Shown here piece by piece: positions 1-9,049 of a stretch of DNA of 22,750 nt (within the stretch, counting starts at the first letter, position 1; each line of letters starts with the position of its first letter). Position numbers and translations under genes: made by a program. This DNA is from Phaeoceros laevis. Taxonomy: Eukaryota > Anthocerotophyta > Anthocerotopsida > Notothyladales. Location of the stretch: assembly GCA_049999765.1 (NCBI GenBank), contig JBNGIQ010009065.1:1-22750 (forward strand). The letters are read 5' to 3'. Below the pieces are notes generated by a model that was not told the origin of the DNA, ran no database searches, and saw only the letters and a program-made list of their open reading frames with translations.

Positions 1-1682
1 CTGGAAGTTTGCAAGGAGTCCAAATGTGTGACACCTGCCAAGGGGTAGCCGCACAAGACCAGGCGGCAGGACTTGACTGGCATGGTGGGCAGGCCTGCTA
101 GAGTTGCTCTGTACTCCTTGTTTCGCTGCAACTTTGCTTCTATAGCTTCTGCCTTGCCGCCAAACTGCAATGGTGTGCCAGAAAGTGTGATTTTCTTCAG
201 ACTGGTGTTGATTTGCAGCATAGAGAGCATGGCATCGTAGACACCGTCGGCATCCACACCCGGACAGTCGCTGAGATCCAGCGTTTGGAGTGTGGAATTA
301 AGGGCAAGTGCTGGCATGATGTGCCCGGCCCACTGCTCTGCCGAGTAGCACGACACACCTAGGTCTAATGTGAGCAAGAAGTTGTTGGCGACAATCATTC
401 CCGCCAGGGCATCCACCTCCCCTGAAAGCTGCTGCCGGACATCCACCACGCCGCTCGGGACTCGAATATTTCTTCCGGTGAAGTCCCACTGTGCTCGTCG
501 TGTGTACAGGTGTTGAAGGGATTTGATGAGCGGTAGCGCCGGTAGAGGCTGCCCGTCGATGACAGTCGTAGGAGCAGTAGCAGTGGCAGTAGGAGGAGTC
601 AACAACCTGAAAAGAGCCTCATAGCCCTCTCTATCCCAGGGATTAGCCACATGAAGCTTGTCCAGCGTGCCGTTGGCGGACAAGCAACGAAGGAGGTGCG
701 GTTCATGGGGCCCTACGCATCCCAAGTGAACCCTTTTGAGACGACTTGCTCTGGGCATGGGCAGCCCTTCCAAGTGCCCGGTCATGCCTGTGCGACGCGA
801 CAGCTTCACTGTAAGATGTAGCTGCTCCAGGGCGACCAGGTGACCGAGCATTTGCACCAGCTCATCCACATCCAAATCGTATTTTAAACCGTGTAACGAG
901 AGGTACTTGAGGCCTGCACTGCCCCCAACACCACCATCGATATCCCAGTCATCAATCTGCGAAAACCGACGATTTTCGAAGACACGGAGTCTTTCCAGCG
1001 TGGAGTTGCTGTGGAGCATGCTCAGATGCCGCACTCCCCCTGCTGCAGTTGAACAATACCACGGCTTTCCAAGCAGGTCCAAAGATGTGAGGGTGCGGTT
1101 GAGGGCGAGTGCCGTCCAAAACGCCTCCACCTCTTTTTCCGTCCAACCCCGCCTCGCTAACGGTGCAAGAGGTAGGCGCCGTTTACATAAAGATTCATCT
1201 CGGGCAGTGAGAGCGACAAGAGCGCAGGCGAGTGGACAGATGCTACTCTCCTTGATCATCAGCACTGCCGAGTCTGCTGGGGACAGCGCTACTAACACAA
1301 CGCACACTATGGCTTCAAACCGCGCCATGTCTCCGAAGGGCTCGGCGACATAGTGTACCAGGTCACACCACTCCAGGTCATAAGAGATCTGTCCCCAGTC
1401 GAGGGAGCCATCATCTCGGAGCCACCACGCTCGCTTCCTTAGAGCCCGCACGAAAAAACAATCTACAATCTTCACAAAGAGGCGAATTCGTTTCTCCTCT
1501 ACATGTCGGTGAGCCATGTCCAACAGCTGGGCTACCGACAAATCTCGAGCCACCACAGTGGGATGCGGATCCAGCGCCCCCACAATTTCTCCTATCGCCG
1601 GATCTCGACAACCTGTCGGATCCCGCTTCCACTGCAGCAGTGCCCCAACCATGTCCTCCACCGACAACACATGCTGAGCCAT
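1..1682 (-). CDS. LRR-ROCO (TORNADO1-like) protein, N-terminal part, 3' end outside window
   Basis: One uninterrupted frame of 560 codons runs from an ATG at 1682 to the left edge, so the C-terminus is missing. The first ~170 residues are helical with no domain I can name. From about residue 200 there are repeated leucine-rich units of the ribonuclease-inhibitor type, for example NSTLERLRVFENRRF, NGTLDKLHVANPW and NSTLQTLDLSDCPGVDADG. A linker (GKAEAIEAKLQRNKEYRATL) leads to the start of a Roc GTPase domain, MPVKSCRLVLCGYPLAGVT. This LRR-linker-Roc order is that of plant ROCO proteins such as TORNADO1. The P-loop (residues 545-552) reads GYPLAGVT, with valine where the Walker A lysine belongs. 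The ATG at 1682 has G at +4, but the frame stays open into the assembly gap, so an earlier start is possible. Family assignment is firm; orthology to TRN1 is inferred. Confidence 0.8.
   Translation of the reverse strand, partial: MAQHVLSVEDMVGALLQWKRDPTGCRDPAIGEIVGALDPHPTVVARDLSVAQLLDMAHRHVEEKRIRLFVKIVDCFFVRALRKRAWWLRDDGSLDWGQISYDLEWCDLVHYVAEPFGDMARFEAIVCVVLVALSPADSAVLMIKESSICPLACALVALTARDESLCKRRLPLAPLARRGWTEKEVEAFWTALALNRTLTSLDLLGKPWYCSTAAGGVRHLSMLHSNSTLERLRVFENRRFSQIDDWDIDGGVGGSAGLKYLSLHGLKYDLDVDELVQMLGHLVALEQLHLTVKLSRRTGMTGHLEGLPMPRASRLKRVHLGCVGPHEPHLLRCLSANGTLDKLHVANPWDREGYEALFRLLTPPTATATAPTTVIDGQPLPALPLIKSLQHLYTRRAQWDFTGRNIRVPSGVVDVRQQLSGEVDALAGMIVANNFLLTLDLGVSCYSAEQWAGHIMPALALNSTLQTLDLSDCPGVDADGVYDAMLSMLQINTSLKKITLSGTPLQFGGKAEAIEAKLQRNKEYRATLAGLPTMPVKSCRLVLCGYPLAGVTHLDSLQTS
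27..50 (-). other. Degenerate Roc P-loop (Walker A) in the ROCO-like gene
   Basis: The codons read GYPLAGVT. Active Roc domains have GxxxxGK[ST] here. Both glycines and the threonine are kept, but the lysine that contacts the GTP phosphates is valine (codon GTC). Confidence 0.75.
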
Positions 1683-1707
1683 CACACCGCTACGCCCCCG
1701 CCCTCCC

Positions 1708-1807
1708 NNNNNNNNNNNNNNNNNNNNNNNNNNNNNNNNNNNNNNNNNNNNNNNNNNNNNNNNNNNNNNNNNNNNNNNNNNNNNNNNNNNNNNNNNNNNN
1801 NNNNNNN
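1708..1807. other. Assembly gap of exactly 100 N
   Basis: The run of 100 N is the conventional placeholder for a gap of unknown size. The left flank ends cgccctccc and the right flank begins gggagggcg, so the two edges are G/C-rich and mutually complementary. The gap lies directly upstream of the apparent ATG of the ROCO-like gene and may hide its promoter or first exon. Confidence 0.95.
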
Positions 1808-3045
1808 GGGAGGGCGCGCGGCCAAACCCTGGGCAGCAGGAATGCTACAAACGATGCGGAGCCGGACGGGGAGGAGACGGATATGGGGAGGAGCTCCTCA
1901 GCACTCAGCAACTGGCATGGCTGGCAGGCAGAACACTGCTCGAGATGCAAATAATTAAATGCTGTGTGGTCGTCGTTATCGCCTGTCAACTCAGTAGTGC
2001 AAAACGGATTAAGGAGTCAACGCGACCCGATGTAGACTGGCAAGTTGCTGGTTGTGCCCGGTGAACATGACCTTGTCAAAGATCCCGGATCTGGGAAACC
2101 CCCTTCCGGACTTCTCGCATTGCTTGCTGCCTAAGCAGCGTGAGGGTAGTACCCCGAATTAGGCTGTGGCGCGCGCAGTTTGCGCTCTCCGCCATTCTTG
2201 CTGCGGGATCGTGCTGCTCTTCCTTCCTGAACCTTCATAATTGCCGGTTTCCCGTGTGATTTGCGCTCTCAGATGTGAGCTACTTGTTCTGCTGCTGCTG
2301 CTGCTGCTTGATTGACTTGTGGGTCTGGTATTCTGGAAGTATCTGAGTGTTACCGGGACGGTTCGAGCTGGGAGGAAGCTTGTTGAGCTGACGGAGTGCC
2401 ACAGTGGCGGGCTACGTTCAGCAGGATCATCAGTCAGGCTGGATGGTACGATGAACTTAGATGAAAACCAAGCTGCGACCTGAAGCAATCCATGCTGATT
2501 GATGCAAGGATCGGCCACCAACAGAAGATTCTCACGAGGTCTGCTTCAAAATCGAATTCTGTGTGAGGTTTTGTGGTATTTGAATGCGTGCGAGAAGCTC
2601 GTTGCCCTGCTGTGCTGTAAACCTGGAGGATTGGACTGTGACAAAGTTCACCGTGATTGCAGGGCGGGGCTTCAGCCTCCTAACTTCTTAGTGGGAACCT
2701 TTGTTACATGGCGTATTGGTCGCTGTCCTGTGGTTTGCCAATTAGTGCTCAAGTGTGGGAAGGCCTGCACAGAGCTCTGGTTGGCAGACTTCTGCGAGGT
2801 TAGCACTGCTTCACAAGGCTGTGATTAGTACAGCAGGCTTTTACGGCATGATACCACAAACAACGTAAGCTCCTCTTGTCTGGGAGGGTTTGTTGAGGTA
2901 TGAGCGTGGTGTCCTGATTTAGACCCACTGGTGCTTGCAGAAGGAAGAAACAAATCGTGTTGGTGTAGCTTTCTAAGAAGGCAGCATTTTTATCTTGTGA
3001 CAGTAACATAAGCATTCAAGTGGCGTTGCCCAGGCATCTACTGGC
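1808..3045. other. Divergent intergenic region and probable 5' leader of the U-box gene
   Basis: This 1.2 kb lies between the minus-strand ROCO-like gene and the plus-strand U-box gene. I see no convincing TATA box and no conserved coding frame; the open frames of about 110-120 codons have no recognisable motif and several rely on non-ATG starts. A (CTG)6 microsatellite is at 2289-2306. The distal part is probably transcribed leader of the U-box gene. A possible splice acceptor (gttgcccag) at about 3031 suggests a leader intron, but its donor is not identified. Confidence 0.4.
2289..2306. repeat. (CTG)6 microsatellite
   Basis: Six perfect CTG units followed by CTT, in presumed non-coding leader sequence. 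Confidence 0.9.
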
Positions 3046-6000
3046 ATGGAGACTGTGGTCTCTGCGTCAATCTCCCTCGTGGTGACGATCACCACGGCGG
3101 TTCAGAATGTCACAGCCCTTCGGCAGAGGTGCCATGCCCTGGCCGCCCAGGTCCAAACGCTTCAACCCTTCCTGATAGAGGTCTTGGAACAGGCCAGGTC
3201 AAAGAACAGGGGTGAGAAGGTGTTCTCTGCAAACGATGAGAACCAGTTCAGAGCTCTGTATGTGGCTCTTGAAAAGGCTAGCAGGTATGCTTTAATTCAG
3301 TACGAGGGCTGCTGCTTTCCTCATTCAATTGTTTCTATACTGACTCCAACTGATTTGTGCTGCAGACTTGTACTTGACCTGAAAAAAACTAATCGAGTCA
3401 AAATGGCACTCATGTCTACAGCCCTCACCACTGACCTGAGCGATGTTTCCAACGAAATCCACGCATGCTTAGGTGCAATGCCTCTGGTAGGTGCTTCATC
3501 TGCTTTACTTTGCCACAGTTTGGTAGGAGCGAAGAGTTCGTCAGGCAACGGTGTCGTTTTTGGTGGCAGCTGGGTTTACAAATTGCAGCAGACATGAAGG
3601 CCAACCTTGAAAAGGCTAAGGACTCGTTGGCGAGGCTTCGAGATGATCTGAAAGCAGAGTCGATAAAAAACGCAGAACAACTGAAGGAACTTGAAAAGAA
3701 GGTCGTTAAAGTTTTTGATGCCCTTAACCCCATTTCTGAACGTTGTGACTCCTGTTGGATACAGGTGTTGTACTTTGTATTGTCGTCGTGTTATCGGCTA
3801 ACCTTGTTATGCTGTAGTCCTGAGACTGTTGTTGTACAAGGTAGACTCTTTAGTGTTGAAACCCACAGCTGGCTTGTGGATTCATTCCAAGTTTTCATGG
3901 TTTCCTGCAGATGTTAGATGCAATTCAGGGGCAGGGCTCATTGCTCACACTGCTACATAACAAAGAAGAGTCCCTGCAAATTCTCGCAGATCACTGTCAA
4001 ACAGATGTTGAAATCATCAAGGCTGACTTGGAGGTTCGAGTGGCGTCCCATTATTGCAGAAAGTAGGAAGTTTGAATGTCATAAGTCTGCAGTCCTCAAA
4101 TTGTACCGAGATGTGCTATACGGGTTATTTGTCCAGGGACTTTCCGGCTTTGCCGACTGGAGAATGAGTTCGAAGAAGAAGGCTGCTATGGAAGACGAGT
4201 ACTTCGAGCAAATTTTGCTTGCCCTTGGTGAGCTTGATCGCCAAGGGCAATCGGAAGGCTGTGATACGTGTCACAGGGCAGTAGGTAGCATTCAAGATCT
4301 GGAGTGCCCTATCTGCCATCAACAATTCAGAGACCCTGTTGTGATCTCTTCAGGGTTCACTTATTGCAGAGAATGCATCAAGCGGGTTTTGAGTACAGAC
4401 ACGAAGTGTCCTATGTCCAGGGAAGTGGTGAGCGGTGTTATGTTCAACAACATAGTTGTTGCGAACATTCTCAGGTATGTCCTGCAATCAAATTCTTGGT
4501 AAGCAGCCAGTCAGGCTTGTTGTCCGCTATATGTTGTTTCTGGTGCACATGTGTGCTGTTGCTGGCTGTTCCGGACCCTTTCTGGAAGTCACGTTCGCTA
4601 TGCTCATTAAGCATGTTTGGCTGGGGATGTTTTAGGATGCCGGAAACAGGGTTACATGGACAAAAATACGAGGAAAGGCGGACTTCCCTGCCAATCGTGA
4701 TCAGCACTAGGTTGGACCTTCAGACTGCTGCCAATGAGTTTCGGTCGAGCAAGCCTGGAAGCAGAATGGTGGGTTTGTTATCCCTACAGGCCCACTGTGA
4801 ATCTTTGGAGGGGAAGAAGGAAATTCTATCCGAGGAGAATCTGGTGCGAGACATCCTTGAGTACTTACTTTCTCCAGAGGTGGGACGGGTTCCAGGGCCT
4901 TTTGAGACGGAGCGCACTTTGCTGATTCTGGACGCCTTAACCTCACCCCCGAAACCATATGTGGCTTCCAGCTCTAGTGCTCCTCCAATCGCGCTGAGTC
5001 GTGCAGAACGGGACAAGGTATTCGCTTGCTTCTTTGATATTGATAAAGGGTTGGAGAACCTTGTTCGCCTTATGAACGGAACACCCATGGCCAACTGCCG
5101 TGTACTTGCAGCTAAGGTCATGACCAATGTCATCGAAGGGTCTGTCCCCTGTTTCTCCATTGCTAGGGAGATGACTGGGCTGGTCACCGTTTTTTCTGAC
5201 CTTGCAATTAGAGGTGGTGAAAGCAGCGACGTAGGTGTGAAAGGTCTTATCCTTCTGGCTTGTGGGCATCGGTATGATCGGTATGATACAGGCGACGTCA
5301 GGCAAAGGGCCGAAGTTCTAATCAGGGCCTTGATGGACCTTACGCGGTATGGAATAGCTTTGGAGGAGTCACTAGTGGCTCTGGGGGCAGTGGTGGGTTC
5401 CTTTGATGGTCATGTCTCTGGCTTCCTAGGGGACGTATCACAGTTGGTGTCTTCGGTATCAGGGCTCCCCTTGGGAGATGGAACATATTCCGTGATGAAA
5501 ATCCTGCTCCGCATGGCTAAAGAGAGTACTAACGAGGGCCAACAGGACAAGTCCCGAAGCCAGGGCGGTGTTCCTTTGCGTGAAGTTGTGGCAAGCTTTG
5601 TACCCAAACTCTTGGAGATGGCAAAAAGGCAAGCAATAGAGAACGGGTTCGCAGACCAAGAGGAGTGCATTATGCTGCTCGGATTTTTGCGCAAGTCTGG
5701 GGGCTGGAGGTTGGAGCCTGAGCAAGTACCATGTCTCTTCGACATCCTTTCACAGGACACAGCCTCCAATGACGCCAGAATTGAGATTCTGGACATATTG
5801 GCTGCCAATACAGATAACAAACGACTGTGGAGGTCTGATGCTTTTGATGCTGGCTGGGTGGTAAAGCTGCTAGAGCTCATAAAACCACAGCCAGCAGACT
5901 CCGCTCTGAGAAGGGGTGTCACGAACAAGTTGTGTGCCCTCTTGACGGTGCCAGTGTGGCTTGATGAGATTCGAAGAGCGGGAGGGGTGGAGGCTCTCTG

Positions 6001-7927
6001 CTCGGTTGTAGCTAGCGACGATGACAAGCTGTGCAGGAGCTACACAATCATTGCCTTGGAGCGCCTGCCCCGAATAGACGCTATGGTGGAAGTCCTTCGG
6101 CAGAACGTGTCATTGAAGCAGCTGGTCCAGGTATTCCAAATTCAGGGTGTGGACAAGAAAACTGCGGATGAAGCAAGGGGGGCAGCTGCTGCTCTCATGT
6201 GTACGCTAATCCAGGATACTGAGTCTGAGGCTTCAATGATCGAGGCAATGCAGTGCCTGGTGACTTTCCTTGGAGGAGATTCTCATGTGTGTCACAAAGT
6301 GAAAGCAGCGGAAGCTCTGGCGGAGCTCATATCCAAGGCAGGGGAGATAGCTCGGGATTGGGTTGTAGCCTCCGAATCTAACGTGCTGGCTGTGCTAGTA
6401 GAGTTCGCTGGCTCTTCAGTCGACCTGGGGTGGAGGGGCAAACTATATGAGTGCCTTGAAACGCTGTCTCATCATGATGACTGCCAGATGGCTGTGATCA
6501 ATGCCGAAGGCCAGAAGTTGTTGCTGGAAGCTCTGCAGGCAGGAAGCCAAAGTGCAGCTGCGGCTTTAGTAGCTCTGCTGGTCCGAGCAGCGGGGATGGA
6601 TGGTCTGGACAAGGTGGTGAACAAGGTAGTGATTGCGATGAAACTCAGGTTGCAGCGCAAGGTCGTTGATCCTGCCACTGTGAAAGTCTTCGCCGAACTG
6701 TGTAGCGCCATTCACACAGGCATCAGCGTTGCACGGAACGGAGGTATTGAGGTTCTCTTGGATTTGATTAGGCGCTCCGAGAATTGTCGCCCTGAAGCAA
6801 TCCTGGCGCTTTGCAAGCTGGCGTCCCTCAAGGTCGAAGACGGCGATGAAGAACTGTCCAGCACTGCTGCTCAACTGAAGAGGTGCAGGGCTCAAATTGT
6901 GGATCTTGGAGGATTCGACATCCTTTTCGGAATAGCCGGCAGTCAATGCACAGAAGCTGTGGAGGTGCTGGCAGCCCTGAAAGAGGAGAGCTCCGCCAAG
7001 ACCAGGCTGGTGGAACGAGTTGTTGAGCTACGAGCAATGTGCATGAAGGGAGGCAGGGTGCAAGAGCTGGTGTTGGACATTCTCGTGTACCTCTCGCGGG
7101 GGGACTTGTCCCACAATTCCGTCTCCAAGTTGCTGACAGACGGATTCCCTGAGCTCCTCCTCGAGCTGCTCAAAGAAGCTTCATCTCCAACGGCCACAAC
7201 AGCCGTCAAGATGGTGCGCAACCTGTCAGTGGAGTCTCCTGAATTCAGGAAAACTATGCTGAACAGTGGAGACGGCGCCGTCAGGGCCCTGCTGGAGGCC
7301 CTCAAGCAACCCGAGGGACTGGAAATCCGGACATTCGCTGTGATCGCACTGGAGATGTTCATGAAGGATGAGAAGGGCAGGCAGCACCTGATAGACGCGG
7401 ACGGCGTCCGGCTAGTATTATCTGTGCTGCAACAGAGGCAACTCGATGCTCAGCCTCGATTGTACGCTCTCAAGGTGCTCCTCCTCCTCTCAGACCCGCC
7501 GCTGACACCCAAGTCTGTGCGCAAGCAAGTTTGGAGTCAGATCTGCTCTGCGCCAATTCTCGGTGTTCTGGCCCAAGCCATGGACATCAAGTGCCAGAGC
7601 GAAACTATACTGGTTGCCGCCCAGCTGCTCAAAGCTTGCGTGCAGGAGACGTCAGACCTTTCTGCCATGTGCAAGAGGCTCAGGGATGCAGGCGTGTTCA
7701 GGTCTCTGGCCAAGCTCCGAATGCAGTGCACGGAGTCTCAGGTGTGGAACGAGGCCGACGACCTGGTAACTCTCCTGCACAGGAAGAGCGGGACCGCCAG
7801 GAAAGCTCTGAAAGAAGAGATCGAAAGGCAAGACCCTTTCGAGCCTGTCGCTGAAGAAGACCCTGTCGCTGGAAATGATGAAAGACCAGCCATTCCGTCC
7901 GTTCCAACACTTCCAGGAATTAAATGA
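3046..7927 (+). CDS. U-box/armadillo-repeat E3 ubiquitin ligase, six exons (PUB42/43/44-like)
   Basis: Model exons: 3046-3284, 3366-3486, 3570-3764, 3911-4033, 4137-4474 and 4636-7927; the lengths keep frame and give 1,435 residues. The N-terminus (METVVSASISLVVTITTAVQ) and helical residues 1-230 resemble the UND-like region of plant U-box proteins. The U-box at residues ~281-338 begins LECPICHQQFRDPVVISSG and has the usual YCRECIKR and KCPMSRE segments, without zinc-binding cysteines. The rest is almost entirely helical, armadillo-like sequence (for example CRVLAAKVMTNVI, ALKVLLLLSDPP). U-box proteins recruit E2 enzymes and ubiquitinate substrates chosen by the ARM region. The layout recalls SAUL1/PUB44, but those are about 800 residues, so this protein is unusually long. 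The fourth intron (4034-4136) has a weak GTTCGA donor; 4063-4162 with a GTAGGA donor is an in-phase alternative. The final 3.3 kb exon is intron-free. Confidence 0.85.
4299..4474 (+). other. U-box domain of the E3 ligase
   Basis: The segment LECPICHQQFRDPVVISSG, then TYCRECIKR, then KCPMSREVV, matches the U-box consensus (C/S-P-I near the start, DPV, G-T-Y, CP). It is cut by an intron after ANILR, where U-box genes usually continue into the following helix. Confidence 0.9.
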
Positions 7928-9049
7928 GGTTCTCCCACCCTGCTTTGATTTCCTCCATTCCTAGTTTGCTGGTCATTCATCATTTTTGCATGCAAACTTG
8001 TTTCCTCGCCAGTCTGTGTAGCGCAAGGGTCTGGCTGTCTGCGGATTCTTTGAATTGGGAGCTCAGTTGTACATAGCCTTCATTCTCTCCTGAAGAGCTA
8101 CACCAGCTCGGCCCTGCCATGACTGAGGGACCTGTTAGAACACTGACCAGTCGACAAGAACTCCTTGGCTCTATTTCTTCAGGGCCCTGCCTCCTCCCAC
8201 ATGTATGTAGCACCACTATGTATACTATCTATGAAAAAGCCGTTCTCTGAAAAAGCAATTCAGAGCATTGGCCATGTAGCCCATGTACTACTAATCCTCC
8301 TGACTCCGGCCTCAGAGAGATTTCTCACTTCTTTGATGGTCATTGTGCTCACAACCAAAAGCACCGACGATATGAGAAACAATTTGACCATTCTGGATTT
8401 GTGAGTTGTCATCTTGGCATGCTAATCTCCTCTGTACAATTTTATCTCAGGCCAGTGTATTTTGTAAATCTAGAAAACTTACCAAACGTGGGGTATATAA
8501 GCATGAGCGCCACGTGTCCTGTTGGAAGATAAAACCGCCCCGAGTTCAAGCCCGCGCCTCATGAGAGACCCGCAGGCGGGCAGTGATGAGCGATGAGCGC
8601 CGGTGCAGCCACCTACTTCCAGCGTCCGCTTTGAGGCCTGTACGGCGACCATGTTGATAATGAACTACGGCCCGCCAGTGGCAGCTGCTGCCAGAACCTG
8701 CAATCCCGCCTCTCCCAGGACGTCCTCCTCCTCCTTGGGAGAGCGACCTCACGACTCGCCACCGCCAGCGCCAGAGCTGACTCCTTACGAATTCGGCCTC
8801 CAAGTGACCACATGACTCAGCGCACCTCTGCTTGTCACAGTCCTCATAGGCGGTGCCGCGCACCCAACCCCGCAGAATCTGTGGCCGGCGAAGCTTCTGC
8901 TTCCGTTCCGCACCCGATTCCGAGCAGTCGATGAGCCCGCGCGCTCGCGAGCGGCTTGGCCGGAGGGAATTGACGACGTGTTGAGCTCCTGCGATCGTTG
9001 AAGCCAATTCCAGCAGCAGCTGCAGCAGCTGCAGAGCAGAATCAGGGAG
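7928..9049. other. Intergenic region: 3' UTR of the U-box gene, then promoter and leader of the lectin gene
   Basis: The first ~550 bp is AT-richer and most likely 3' UTR and spacer; no coding frame in it shows a recognisable motif. From ~8480 the sequence becomes promoter-like (TATA box, CACGTG), then a ~500-nt GC-rich leader precedes the lectin ATG. The leader contains upstream ATGs, including short frames starting near 8562 and 8584 and a 54-codon frame from about 8651 to 8815, so either uORFs or a leader intron should be expected. Confidence 0.5.
8486..8516 (+). promoter_or_regulatory. Candidate core promoter: ACGTG, TATATAA, CACGTGTC
   Basis: TATATAA is at 8494-8500, preceded by an ACGTG core (accaaacgtgggg) and followed at 8511 by CACGTGTC, a G-box that also fits the ABA-response element consensus. 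It faces the lectin gene and would put transcription start near 8525, ~520 nt ahead of the ATG. The G-box being downstream of the TATA box is unusual. Confidence 0.5.

Noticed and set aside
907-1353. 148-codon plus-strand frame
   Set aside because: It lies opposite the uninterrupted LRR coding frame and has no motif of its own.
1503-1989. Frames running through the N gap
   Set aside because: They are open only because the N run contains no defined stop; they carry no information.
2159-2828. Open frames of 109-120 codons on both strands upstream of the U-box gene
   Set aside because: They start at non-ATG codons, show no family motif and include a serine run that comes only from the CTG microsatellite. 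More likely leader or spacer.
3487-3518. A 32-nt intron ending at the first CAG after exon 2 of the U-box gene
   Set aside because: It is in phase but far too short for plant splicing. The 83-nt alternative (3487-3569) is in phase, matches the size of the preceding intron and gives a better helix.
4304-4635. Upstream part of the long plus-strand frame (ATG at 4304) as the start of the ARM protein
   Set aside because: It overlaps the U-box in another frame and then crosses an intron with a good GT donor at 4475 and TTTAG acceptor at 4635. The in-phase splice joins the U-box to the ARM exon.
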